This document shows, one piece after another, positions 1 to 8,804 of a stretch of DNA of 64,000 nt; the first letter of the stretch is position 1; the number at the start of each line of letters is the position of its first letter. The stretch is from assembly GCA_016715325.1 (NCBI GenBank), contig JADKAL010000014.1, positions 372,001-436,000 of the forward strand, written 5' to 3'. The translations under genes and the position numbers were made by a program. Under the pieces are notes generated by a model, which worked only from the letters and a program-made list of their open reading frames with translations, did no database searches and was not told the origin of the DNA. Origin of the DNA: Methylococcaceae bacterium. Lineage in GTDB: Bacteria; Pseudomonadota; Gammaproteobacteria; Methylococcales; Methylomonadaceae.

Positions 1-3000
1 CCCTGTCGAAAAGGTAGGTATCCGAACCCGCGCCGCCTGATAGGGTATCGTTACCGAAGCCGCCGGCCAAACTATCGTCCCCGGCATCCCCGAATAAACT
101 ATCGATACCGTCGCCGCCCAGCAACGTATCGTTACCGTTACCGCCGTAAAAAACATCGTTGCCGATGCCGCCATCCAGCGTGTCGTTTCCATCTTCACCG
201 TATAAGTAATCGTTGTCGGCTCCGGCGTTGATGATGTCGTCGCCTGCCCGACCGTAAAGATAGTCGTTGCCGCCCAACCCAGAGAGATTGTCGGACGTTG
301 CATAGCCTTGAATCGTATCGGCGACTGAGGTACCGGTTAAAACGAGGTTTTTAAGAAACTCGACATTCCATACCGTACCGTCGGCAAATTTAACGGTTTC
401 TACAATCGATGTATTTGCGCCGTCGGATAAGAAATAATTCGCGACCGTTAATTTATCGGACGTTCCGGCGATTCCGACGACCAAATTGTTACTCGAACGC
501 GTGGCTATAATATCGGACACGGCTATGTCCGCAGCCATTTGAATCGTATCGGATTTGCCCGCACTGGTATCCGCGTTATTGACGGTATCTTGACCGGAAC
601 CGCGTCCGAACAGATAAGTATCCGACCCCGCGCCGCCGGTCAAACTGTCGTTGCCTGCGCCGCCGTCCAAAATGTCGTCCCCTGCATCGCCCGATAGCGT
701 GTCGTTGTCGTTGCCGCCGTTAAGCGTGTCATTGCCGTTGCCGCCGTAGAGGGTATCGATACCGGCACCGCCATTTACGGTATCGTTGCCGTCACCGCCC
801 TGAACGTTATCAACACCATTGCCGCCGTCGAGCATGTCGTCACCGGCATAACCATAGATTATGTCGTTGCCGTCGCCTCCGTTGATCGTATCCTTGGCGG
901 CGTAACCGTACAACGTGTCGTTGCCGACCGTACCGATCAGGGCTTTGGCTTTGACCGTCTCCACATCCCAAATCGTACCGTCGGCAAACTTGATTGTCTC
1001 GACAATCGAGGTATTAACGCCGTCGGTCAGGAAATAGTTAGTAACCGTTAATTTATCCGCTGTTCCGATAATGCTGAGAACCAAGTTATTCCCTGAGCGC
1101 GAAATAGCGATGTCGGCAACCGCGATGTCGGCAGCAAATTGGATTGTATCGGATTTGCCGGTACTGGTATCGGCATTGTTAACCGTATCCTGACCCGACC
1201 CGCGTCCGAACAGATAAGTATCCGACCCCGCGCCGCCGGTCAGACTGTCGTTGCCCGCCCCGCCATCCAGAATGTCGTTATCGTTGCCGCCGCTGAGGGT
1301 GTCGATGCCGTCGCCGCCGGTTAAGGTATCGTTACCGTTCAGTCCGTATAGGTTATCAGTACCTAAACCGCCATCAAGCGAGTCATCACCGTCTTCGCCA
1401 TAAAGATAGTCGGTGCCGTCGCCGCCGATAAGAACGTCATTACCGTTACGTCCCCACAGCGTATCGTTTCCAGCCAAACCGTCCAAGGTGTCTGCCGTGG
1501 CGGAACCGTAGAGCACATCATTACCTTCTGTACCTAGTTGCGCTTTAACCTTAATAGCAGCAACATCCCAAATTGTCCCGTCGGCAAATTCGACCTGTTC
1601 GACCTTGTAAGGCCCGGTTGCATCGGTGTTGAAATAGCTAGTCACCGTTACTTTGTCGGTGCTGCCCAGTAAAGTGAGGATCAGGTTATCGCCAGAGCGG
1701 CTGACCAATACGTCGGTCGGCAAAACATCTGCCGCAAACAGGAGAGTGTCTGTTTTACCCGCAGTGAGGTCATAGTTGTTGATCGTATCCTGGCCCGAAC
1801 CCCTGGCGAACAGATAAGTGTCCGAACCATTACCGCCGGTCAGACTGTCGTTGCCCGTACCGCCATCCAGGATGTCGTCATCGTTGCCGCCGTTTAATGT
1901 GTCGATTCCATCGCCGCCGGTTAAGGTATCGTTCCCGTTCGCTCCGTTTAAACTGTCATTGCCCAATCCGCCTATAAGCGTATCGTTTCCGTCTTCGCCG
2001 TAAATGTAGTCGTTTCCATCGCCACCATTCAGACTATCGTTGCCGGCTCGCCCATAAATGCTATCTGTGCCGCCCAGCCCCTCTATGACATCCGCTGTGG
2101 CATAACCGGTCAAAATATCGTTAGCTTCGCTCCCCAGCAGGGATAACGCCTTAACTTTGGCAACATCCCACACCGTACCGTCGGTAAATTTGATGAATTC
2201 GACCTTATAAGCGCCGGTCGCATCGGTATTAAAATAGCTTAATACAGTTAATTTATCGCCTGTCGCGACAATGCTTAAAATTAGATTATCGCCGCTACGA
2301 GCAACTGAAATATCGTTCACTGAAATATCGGAGCCGAACTGGATGACATCCTGTTTATGCAGGCTGGTATCGGTATTGTTGAGCGTATCTTGTCCGAAAC
2401 CCAGATTAAACAGGTAAGTATCCGAGCCAGTGCCGCCATTGAGGCTGTCGTTACCCGTGCCGCCTTGCAAAATGTCGTTACCGTTACCGCCAGACAGCGA
2501 ATCATTCCCTGCCCCGCCGCTGATTAAATCATTACCGTTATTACCGGATACGTTATTATTGGCATCATCGCCAAGGTAAGTATCATCCTTGGTAGAGCCG
2601 AAAAGGGTCAGCGTACTGACAACCGATACCCTCAATTCGGCAAGAACCGCTTGTTGTTCGGCGTTGCCAGCCGCTTGCCCGGCCCAGGTGCGTAAACGCT
2701 CGACCCCGCCCCAGCCCATCGAATACAATTGCTTACCAGCATAACGATTAAGTTCGACCATATCGTACAAGGCCTGCACGGCATCGGTTGCCCGGGTGCT
2801 GTCCAGCAAGGTATCTACGCCGGTGATATCGAGTCCTATGCCGTTTGCAGTTATGGTCAAGCTGATTTCGTCCAGATACGGCTTGAGCCGTGTTTGAGTG
2901 ACCAGTGCGCCGTACACGGATTCCTTAATGCCATCATAGCTATTGTTGAGCAGGTCGACTTGCGCGGCGGACAAGGTAACATACACCCGGCGTAGGCCGC

Positions 3001-4609
3001 CCGCCAAAACGCCGCCCGATGAGGTTGTGTAAGTGTTAGTGCTGGGTGTGACCGCAAAAAGCGCACCGGCCCCGGTACGCACCGCATCGGTTTGGACATT
3101 GACAAAAGTTTCGCCGTTAAAGCGTTCCAGTGTGCTAATCAGGGTGGTGATGGCCAATTGCTGGGCGCGCAATTGTTCTAGGTTCTGTAATTCCGTGCCG
3201 GTCAAAAACGATAAGTCTTGACTGCCCGAGCCGCCGGAACCCGATCCCAACAGACTCAGGTAAGGATCGTAATTGAAACGGGTTTGTCCGGGAACAAGAT
3301 AAATTAGTTGAAACCCGTTAGCTTCGGCTTGCTCGATGCTGGTCGGCATCGTTGATGTGCCCGCCCACGCTTTAACCAAGCCATCCAGTTGCGTTTGTTG
3401 CTCCGCACGGGTCGTCAGTTCCGCGTAAGCCGCCAGCCTGGTAGCCAAATCGCCCGACAGAGTTGCCGCCTCACGCAAGTCGCGCACCATGCCGCTGCCT
3501 TGTATTTCGGGCAAATGATCCACTGCCGAGGTATCCAAAGGATCGGTAAATTCCCGGTTGAACGGGTTGTTTGCGAGATTGATGTCGGCCATATTGCCGA
3601 TAACCTCGCCCGTAGTTCCGCTGCTGCCGTCGGTTTTTATATACGTGCCGAGGTCGGCGATCTGGTTGCCGTTGGGCAAGGTGCGGTTCTGCTCGATGTT
3701 GCCGGTGTTGATGGCGGCAATGCCCAGCTGGTTGAGAGTGAACAGTTCGCCGTTCTGGGTCAAGCCGTCCTGGTTCAGGTCGCGCCAAACTTTAAGGTCG
3801 GCAAATTGCGCATCATTGGCGTCCACTTTGCCATCAAGGTTGCTGTCCAGGTCGCGCAAGGCGTCGAATCCGTCTACCGCCAACTGTCCGTTGCTTTTGA
3901 TAAAACCGTCGCCGAATAACTCGCGGCCAGTGTCGATGGTGCCGTTGCCGTTCTTGTCGATAACCAGTAAACCGTCGTCGGCGGCTACCCAGCCGGTGCC
4001 GGTTTTGATACCATCGGCGTCGTGGTCGAATACGATGCCCATATTAGTGCCAACGGTTTCTAGGCCGTCGCCATCTAGGTCTAGGGTTAAGGGATCGCGG
4101 CGGGGTGGTGTCCAGTTTTGGGCGGAATTGAAGAAGGTGTTTACAAGTTCGTCGATTAGAGTCTGCCATTCTTTGATATTTGCAAGTGATTCAATAGCAT
4201 CAAAAATTTGAGTTAGATAAGGCCTTAAAAACTCAGGTATTTGTCCCGGATTAGCTGCCAAATCGCCGAGTTTGTCATAGGCCGCTTCAAAACCTTCACC
4301 CGCGAGAACATCGAAAGCAAGTGCAACTGCCGGACTACCAGTAAGAACAAATGTTTCTGCCCCAACAAGCCCACCGAATATAGAACCAAGTACCTGCTTG
4401 ACAGTATCGTTTAAATTACCGGCATCTAGGCTTTTCGCAACACCTGTCCAGGTATCGGCATCGGTGTAGGTCTTGGCAACGGGCTCTAAATTGTCCAACT
4501 GGTACAACCCATATTTTGCTTCGGCACCAGCCATGTTGGTTAAGCCATTAACCAAATGCGCGCCGTCAACCACAACAACGCCTGTTTTCGTAATAATGAA
4601 ATTGATCAT
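1..4609 (-). CDS. Giant RTX (haemolysin-type calcium-binding repeat) protein, 3' end outside window
   Basis: The frame is open from the ATG at 4609 to the left edge, giving about 1536 residues, so the C-terminus lies outside. Residues 1-170 have no signal peptide and include a glycine/alanine-rich stretch. From about residue 171 comes the hallmark DPLTLDLDGDGLET, followed by several EF-hand-like Asp loops (DKNGNGTIDTGRELFGDG, DLDSNLDGKVDANDAQF). A linker of about 300 residues leads to GGxGxDxLx nonapeptide repeats. These alternate with modules like the haemolysin/calcium-binding-related domain (SDTYLF..GSGQDT..N, then KFADGTIWDV). Proteins of this design are exported by type I secretion through a C-terminal signal and fold on binding Ca2+ outside the cell. 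Function beyond surface/secreted Ca-binding (adhesin, S-layer-like or toxin) cannot be told from this part. No T1SS genes are in the window. Confidence 0.9.
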   Translation of the reverse strand, partial: MINFIITKTGVVVVDGAHLVNGLTNMAGAEAKYGLYQLDNLEPVAKTYTDADTWTGVAKSLDAGNLNDTVKQVLGSIFGGLVGAETFVLTGSPAVALAFDVLAGEGFEAAYDKLGDLAANPGQIPEFLRPYLTQIFDAIESLANIKEWQTLIDELVNTFFNSAQNWTPPRRDPLTLDLDGDGLETVGTNMGIVFDHDADGIKTGTGWVAADDGLLVIDKNGNGTIDTGRELFGDGFIKSNGQLAVDGFDALRDLDSNLDGKVDANDAQFADLKVWRDLNQDGLTQNGELFTLNQLGIAAINTGNIEQNRTLPNGNQIADLGTYIKTDGSSGTTGEVIGNMADINLANNPFNREFTDPLDTSAVDHLPEIQGSGMVRDLREAATLSGDLATRLAAYAELTTRAEQQTQLDGLVKAWAGTSTMPTSIEQAEANGFQLIYLVPGQTRFNYDPYLSLLGSGSGGSGSQDLSFLTGTELQNLEQLRAQQLAITTLISTLERFNGETFVNVQTDAVRTGAGALFAVTPSTNTYTTSSGGVLAGGLRRVYVTLSAAQVDLLNNSYDGIKESVYGALVTQTRLKPYLDEISLTITANGIGLDITGVDTLLDSTRATDAVQALYDMVELNRYAGKQLYSMGWGGVERLRTWAGQAAGNAEQQAVLAELRVSVVSTLTLFGSTKDDTYLGDDANNNVSGNNGNDLISGGAGNDSLSGGNGNDILQGGTGNDSLNGGTGSDTYLFNLGFGQDTLNNTDTSLHKQDVIQFGSDISVNDISVARSGDNLILSIVATGDKLTVLSYFNTDATGAYKVEFIKFTDGTVWDVAKVKALSLLGSEANDILTGYATADVIEGLGGTDSIYGRAGNDSLNGGDGNDYIYGEDGNDTLIGGLGNDSLNGANGNDTLTGGDGIDTLNGGNDDDILDGGTGNDSLTGGNGSDTYLFARGSGQDTINNYDLTAGKTDTLLFAADVLPTDVLVSRSGDNLILTLLGSTDKVTVTSYFNTDATGPYKVEQVEFADGTIWDVAAIKVKAQLGTEGNDVLYGSATADTLDGLAGNDTLWGRNGNDVLIGGDGTDYLYGEDGDDSLDGGLGTDNLYGLNGNDTLTGGDGIDTLSGGNDNDILDGGAGNDSLTGGAGSDTYLFGRGSGQDTVNNADTSTGKSDTIQFAADIAVADIAISRSGNNLVLSIIGTADKLTVTNYFLTDGVNTSIVETIKFADGTIWDVETVKAKALIGTVGNDTLYGYAAKDTINGGDGNDIIYGYAGDDMLDGGNGVDNVQGGDGNDTVNGGAGIDTLYGGNGNDTLNGGNDNDTLSGDAGDDILDGGAGNDSLTGGAGSDTYLFGRGSGQDTVNNADTSAGKSDTIQMAADIAVSDIIATRSSNNLVVGIAGTSDKLTVANYFLSDGANTSIVETVKFADGTVWNVEFLKNLVLTGTSVADTIQGYATSDNLSGLGGNDYLYGRAGDDIINAGADNDYLYGEDGNDTLDGGIGNDVFYGGNGNDTLLGGDGIDSLFGDAGDDSLAGGFGNDTLSGGAGSDTYLFDR
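8..2425 (-). repeat. Exact 600-bp (200-residue) super-repeat inside the RTX gene
   Basis: The codons for SDTYLF occur at 8-25, 608-625, 1208-1225, 1808-1825 and 2408-2425, exactly 600 bp apart each time. Each unit holds one calcium-binding-related module (about 75 residues ending KFADGTIWDV or similar) and then a run of nonapeptide repeats. Neighbouring units are nearly identical in DNA around the SDTYLF block (compare 601-660 with 1201-1260), which points to recent unit duplication or gene conversion. The array continues past the left edge. Confidence 0.9.
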
Positions 4610-4629
4610 TTTTTTGTCCTACTGTTATG

Positions 4630-4878
4630 TTATTTATTGATGTTTTTCGTTTTGAATATTGCGTAATAAAAACAAAATATCCCACCTAATATAAAAATAT
4701 AATTTTCTCCGTCGGGACCAAAATTATTGTAAATAATTTCCCAAAGCCATCCCCATCTCCCGTGGAAACTGGGTGGTTTATTGTGTTCTGAGAATAAGCC
4801 TACAATACCGACTACCCCAAAAAATATTCCAAAACTTGTAAAAAAATTTTTAGCCCTACTTTTATCTATTTGTTTCAT
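4630..4878 (-). CDS. Small two-helix membrane protein, unknown function
   Basis: 82 residues from the ATG at 4878, which follows a GAAGATAACA leader. A longer reading to 5013 would run through transposase and hairpin remnants, so I reject it. Two hydrophobic segments are visible: about residues 14-31 (FGIFFGVVGIVGLF) and 60-77 (YIFILGGIFCFYYAIF). The loop between them is rich in aromatic residues and glycine. The gene ends 20 bases before the RTX start on the same strand, so the two may be co-transcribed. I recognise no family. It could be an accessory or immunity-type membrane protein for the RTX product, but only position suggests this. Confidence 0.6.
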   Translation of the reverse strand: MKQIDKSRAKNFFTSFGIFFGVVGIVGLFSEHNKPPSFHGRWGWLWEIIYNNFGPDGENYIFILGGIFCFYYAIFKTKNINK

Positions 4879-4907
4879 TGTTATCTTCTGTGTGTTAAAG
4901 GCCGTAA

Positions 4908-4934
4908 GGCGCAATACCTGAAAGGCATTACGCC
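4908..4934. repeat. REP-like imperfect hairpin
   Basis: GGCGCAAT at 4908-4915 and ATTACGCC at 4927-4934 form an 8-bp stem with one mismatch around an 11-base loop. It lies just beyond the stop of the transposase remnant, the usual place for a REP palindrome tied to a REP-associated tyrosine (Y1) transposase. Confidence 0.45.
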
Positions 4935-4948
4935 GTATTGATCCACTT

Positions 4949-5080
4949 TCATTCATCATACAAATCTCCTTTACAACCGCCCCAATCAAGGGGATAAATG
5001 CCTTGCATGACACAATGATGAAAGGTCGAATAAGGCCAGTCTTTTACTTGTTTCACCCAGCCATGCTTGACCGGGTTATA
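4949..5080 (-). pseudogene. C-terminal remnant of a REP-associated Y1 transposase (RAYT, IS200/IS605-like)
   Basis: On the minus strand, 5080 to 4949 reads [20 protein letters not shown] followed by [15 protein letters not shown] and a TGA stop. This is the characteristic C-terminus of RAYT transposases. The catalytic HUH motif and Tyr lie upstream in the family and are missing here, because the homologous frame does not continue beyond about 5080. The fragment is therefore dead. The adjacent motif at 5085-5100 and the hairpin at 4908-4934 fit the remains of one REP/RAYT unit. Confidence 0.8.
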
Positions 5081-5110
5081 GCGCGTAGGTTGGGGTGAGC
5101 CTGTAAACTC

Positions 5111-5925
5111 CAACGAATAATTTCTTCAATATCATCATAACGATCTTATACATAGTCACACCTTCAGCTTTATAAACTCATCTAACGCAATCTTTAAAAA
5201 GCATCAAACACCGTTTCAAAATTCTTAATCATCAGCACCCTTTCAAATCCAAATTTCCCACAAATTGAAATATTTAGCTTTTGCTTTATTCCCGAAAAAA
5301 ATTTCCCTATCGTTCAATAAGCTTAGTCGCGGCGTAGTTTACAGAAACTTTTCAGAAATGAAATACGTAGTATTACTTAGTGTTAAAGCTCAGGCTTCAC
5401 TATCAATTTTTCGCTTCAATTTCTGCCAATCTTTCAACGTAGTGATAAGAAATACAAGCTAGGTTGTCGCCTCTTTCAAGGCGTAGCCAATGTTTATATT
5501 TGATATTATTTGATTTTTAGAACCTTGTCGCAGTTTTTAGGGTTCATTAAAGCGCTATGACGATATATATCCCATATTTGGAATGCCACTGAATTACAAT
5601 GTGTTTAGACATGGCTATTAGTAACTAAACCGGGAAAACTTCTCGGATGCGTGAATTCAGAGTAGCAATAGCCCAACAATATCAATTTTACAAAGTAAGG
5701 CTTGGATTTTTAACCGTCATGAAACCCCTTACTGTTTTTAATCAAAAGTTAAATAATCCATCAATAAATTGCATTGTCGACTGAACGTCTGCTTTAATCA
5801 CAATACAAAACATACTCCATTGTCGGGTTTGGAGTTAGTTTGAAAATTCAAGTTTTGAATTGATTCTCGATTCTGATCGATGGTGTCGTTTCAATTTACC
5901 ATTTGAAAATAACTAACTGATTTAC
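5111..5925. other. AT-rich intergenic stretch without a convincing gene
   Basis: No reading frame here has a ribosome-binding site and a recognisable product. A 65-codon plus-strand frame at 5265-5462 has no recognisable motif and is probably chance. The stretch links the RAYT remnant to another dispersed repeat and looks like decayed DNA. Confidence 0.4.
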
Positions 5926-5929
5926 TCAC

Positions 5930-6236
5930 CTGTTGTGAGCGTGCCGAAAGATGAAGTTAATGAGCGTCTGCTCCAACCGTCCTGTCGGTCGGCTTTGGAG
6001 AGGAGTGACTGACGGCTCATGGCCGACAGTTTGAATTGGCTGCCGTGATTTGAATGTCGGTTTTGGGCTTCTAAACTACCATCTATAAAATTAAACTTCA
6101 TTTTTTCTGAGAAGGGTCGCATTTAGCCTAACCAAATACCGGTTTGCCTGAAGCCGCGGACGCCTCCACCTTTAAGCATCACAGCTAACTCTTCCGAATA
6201 GTTTTACCATCCGAAAGTGAAATGGTTTAATTAAAC
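5930..6236. repeat. Dispersed repeat, degenerate copy (second copy at 53459-53773)
   Basis: Positions 6036-6236 match 53459-53773 in blocks: the GCTGCCG.GATTTGAATGTCGG block, the block around TAAACTA.CATC.ATAAAAT, and the block GCCTGAAGCCG....CATCACAGCTAACTCTTCC. Relative to the second copy, about 85 bases in the middle are missing. The minus-strand frame that is open at 53.5 kb is broken by stops here. The left part (5930-6035), rich in CTGTCGGTCGG and GACGGCTCATGG blocks, resembles intergenic repeats seen in related genomes, but that is from memory. Confidence 0.55.
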
Positions 6237-6359
6237 CATTTCATGAATAACGTGAGTGAACAATACGTTTTACGCAACTCTATGTTGACTCTTACAAGAC
6301 AAATTGGATTATTCGCGTCCATGTCATTAACACCCATTTGTAGTATGCGGCCTCCCATA

Positions 6360-7439
6360 CTACACAATATCCATGTCGCACCAAACAAATGACCATGGCT
6401 GGCTATTATGTAGAATTGTTGCGTCTTGTCCTAAATCATGCAAAACAAAATTGAATTGTTTGGGGTTGAATTTTTGAGGGACAGAGATAAAACCGAGTTT
6501 TTTTAAAAGCTTGTAGTTGGACGATGTAGATAACAACTGGGTAGCTATGAGTTGTGAACCGTCTCCAATAGCCACTTGCAAAGCAGATTTTACCAACTCT
6601 CTGATGATGCCGGAATCGTTATTGATCGTCAACATATCGACTATCAAGGTCGTCGGGACACCTAACAGTTCTCGTTTGGTGGTGATGAGGTAGCCTTTGA
6701 CTTCGTTGCCGTCGAGCCATGCAAGTTTGTGATATTCATAGATAGGATGGCCCACAAAACGCCAATTCAAATAGGCGCTATCTTGCTTGAAGCTGATTCC
6801 TGATCTTTTTTGTGACTTAAGCCAAAAATCATCGAATCTGGCATCGAAACTATCGATAAGACACACTTCGCCGACAGGTTTTTTAGAAATTGCACAAGCG
6901 GCCCAAACCGAGCAAGCCGAAGTCAGTGCCTGCCCAGCCAGTTTCCGAAACAACCTAGGTAGCCAAGCCGCCAAATCCTCAGAAACAGAATCATTTCCAA
7001 TCGGACGCACCATCAGAGAGGGTGAAAAAATCCATTTGTAACCGCACCTTGGGCTGGTGACCAGCCGGTATGAGTTGTTGTTTGGAAAACCATAGGCACA
7101 GTTATATCCAAGGTTTTTCATGGTTTCCAGGCATTCGGTCACCAACCTTAATGAAGACAAGGTGGAACGGAAATCGGGGTGTACCATCAAGTCCATGCAA
7201 TGTCCTGCGCGGTATTCTTTGCCGTCATGGACTATCAGCCTTGGGCTGATGCCCATGAAACCGACCGTTGTTCCATTGTCCGACATCAAAATGCCGGTGC
7301 CGTCGCCCAAGGGGGTTGCGTGCAGAATCCATTGCAAAAACTGGGAATCGGTATGCGGGTGATCCTTTCCCCAGACCTGACCCCTTAATTCAACGACCAA
7401 GGCTTCGTCAATGCCCGGCAGGTAAACGCGGTAGTCCAT
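6360..7439 (-). CDS. GNAT-family N-acetyltransferase
   Basis: 359 residues, with a strong GGAGG ribosome-binding site seven or so bases before the ATG. The N-terminal half (about 1-130) fits a GNAT fold: a DGTGILMSDNGTTVGFMG strand pair, then HCMDLMVHPDFRSTLSSLRL, the acetyl-CoA-binding loop and helix, then YGFPNNNSYRLV. The C-terminal half resembles the second domain of long GNAT proteins found in polysaccharide loci. It would transfer an acyl group from acyl-CoA to an amine, perhaps an amino sugar precursor. It stands alone on the minus strand near the exopolysaccharide locus, so a role there is likely but unproven. Confidence 0.7.
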   Translation of the reverse strand: MDYRVYLPGIDEALVVELRGQVWGKDHPHTDSQFLQWILHATPLGDGTGILMSDNGTTVGFMGISPRLIVHDGKEYRAGHCMDLMVHPDFRSTLSSLRLVTECLETMKNLGYNCAYGFPNNNSYRLVTSPRCGYKWIFSPSLMVRPIGNDSVSEDLAAWLPRLFRKLAGQALTSACSVWAACAISKKPVGEVCLIDSFDARFDDFWLKSQKRSGISFKQDSAYLNWRFVGHPIYEYHKLAWLDGNEVKGYLITTKRELLGVPTTLIVDMLTINNDSGIIRELVKSALQVAIGDGSQLIATQLLSTSSNYKLLKKLGFISVPQKFNPKQFNFVLHDLGQDATILHNSQPWSFVWCDMDIV

Positions 7440-7680
7440 AAAACTAATCCTCCAATCTGAAGATAAATAGTCTATTAAGATACACTTCTCAGAATAAAAG
7501 AAGCATTTTTAGCCCTATGATTTGAAATAGCGCTGCTAATTGACAAGTATAGGTTGCCATACAATATTTCTTAAAATTTCATGGCAAAGACGATAAAAAC
7601 CGGCTGACTTTTGGTGCGTTAATGGATATGTGAAATAATATTGGGGTTAAAAAATTAAACCTTGGTGGCTTAAATCATTC

Positions 7681-8361
7681 ATGTCAAATATTGCTTACTA
7701 TACCACTGCCTTAAAGCAGTACCTTGAGCCTATCTTGCCGGGCTATGTCGAATTTTACGGCAATCCAAAACGCTTAAGCCTACTCTATGGGCTGCAGATA
7801 AAACATTTCAATAAAAACAATGCCGATATTCTCAATGTCGGCTGCGGTGCTTTTGCAATCGAGATGTTGCTGCCACTGGATAAGCACCACATTACGTCTT
7901 TTGATTACATGGAACAATATGGAGTTCTTTACACGTATTTTCGAAATGACGGGCATTTGCAAAACACATCATTTTTTACAGCGGACGCACAAAAGGCCAA
8001 ATTTGCCGAAAATTCTTTTGATCTCATCATCTTTAATGACATTTTTTATGAAAATGCACTTTCCGTTGCCGACCTTTTGGCAAAATACGCCGCTTTTTTA
8101 AGGCCAAACGGCATGATGGTGTTTGACATCATCAACACACGCACCTATTGGATATGGAAATGCCTTGGAAAAGAAGTGGGCCATAAGCGATACCGCTGTT
8201 CAGAAATAGCGCAAATCATATCCCAACTAAATTTCGGTTGTCTTGAATGCCAACCCGCATTGGGCAGCAAAGGCCCCTTAGACAGTTTGTTCCGGCGTAT
8301 TTTGTGGCATGTCTTTGGGCTGTCAAATAATTTTACATATTTGATCCAGAAAGGTGACTAA
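7681..8361 (+). CDS. Class I SAM-dependent methyltransferase
   Basis: 226 residues. Motif I is LNVGCGAF at about residues 51-58. An acidic motif II follows (ITSFDYME), then motif IV-like FDLIIFNDIFYE and the post-motif strand LRPNGMMVFDIINT. This is a Rossmann-fold methyltransferase of the Methyltransf_11/25 type. The substrate is unknown. It sits with another methyltransferase between the GNAT gene and the exopolysaccharide operon and may modify a sugar or lipid. No strong ribosome-binding site is visible, but the ATG is the only good start. Confidence 0.75.
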   Translation: MSNIAYYTTALKQYLEPILPGYVEFYGNPKRLSLLYGLQIKHFNKNNADILNVGCGAFAIEMLLPLDKHHITSFDYMEQYGVLYTYFRNDGHLQNTSFFTADAQKAKFAENSFDLIIFNDIFYENALSVADLLAKYAAFLRPNGMMVFDIINTRTYWIWKCLGKEVGHKRYRCSEIAQIISQLNFGCLECQPALGSKGPLDSLFRRILWHVFGLSNNFTYLIQKGD

Positions 8362-8447
8362 TAACTCAAGCTATCGAAATGGGAAATGTCTTGACGCCAA
8401 GAATTACCGACTATTGCATTTATTAACTGATGCGTAGGTAGAATTAA

Positions 8448-8690
8448 TTGCAGTATGCCGCGCCGAGCACTGGGATTTTTGTCGGGTACAGACCGTTGGG
8501 GGCGCGGCAGGATGTAACTTCTGACAGACCTCGACAAAAACCCAAGAGCGCAGGAAGCAAGCGGCATCGGGTCGCCTTTTCTTTGGCCACTTGCTTTTGG
8601 CTTAGTAAAAGAAAGTGTCTCGCCTTCGGGTGCAAGAACCTGATTAATTCAAGCGTCGCAGTAACGACACATCTGTTAAAGACTCTACCT
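8448..8690. repeat. Intergenic repeat of the GGTCGCCTTTTCTTTGG type
   Basis: The stretch includes GGTCGCCTTTTCTTTGGCCA at about 8569, AAAGAAAGTGTCTCGCC at about 8610 and a GGGTGCAAGAACC block. I know this arrangement as a common non-coding dispersed repeat in gammaproteobacterial genomes (from memory, not tested). Both strands show overlapping short frames with no recognisable protein. It separates the two methyltransferase genes. Confidence 0.45.
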
Positions 8691-8804
8691 GGATGTATGA
8701 AGGAGCGTAACATCAGTTATTAGAATATCAGCCTGTCCTGGTATACAATGATATCCGTTGCCTTCTAGTACCGCTAAACAGACAATATTTGACCTAAGAA
8801 GTCA

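Noticed and set aside
8..2425. Regular 600-bp repeats as a CRISPR array or minisatellite
   Set aside because: The unit is too long and coding; the repeats are RTX modules in frame.
1..4600. Plus-strand frames of 60-220 codons over the RTX gene
   Set aside because: They are shadows of the long minus-strand repeat frame, with repeat-driven composition and no ribosome-binding sites.
4879..5013. N-terminal extension of the small membrane protein
   Set aside because: It runs through the REP hairpin and an alternative frame of the transposase tail; the ATG at 4878 has its own leader.
5265..5462. 65-codon plus-strand gene
   Set aside because: No ribosome-binding site, motif or context; AT-rich chance frame.
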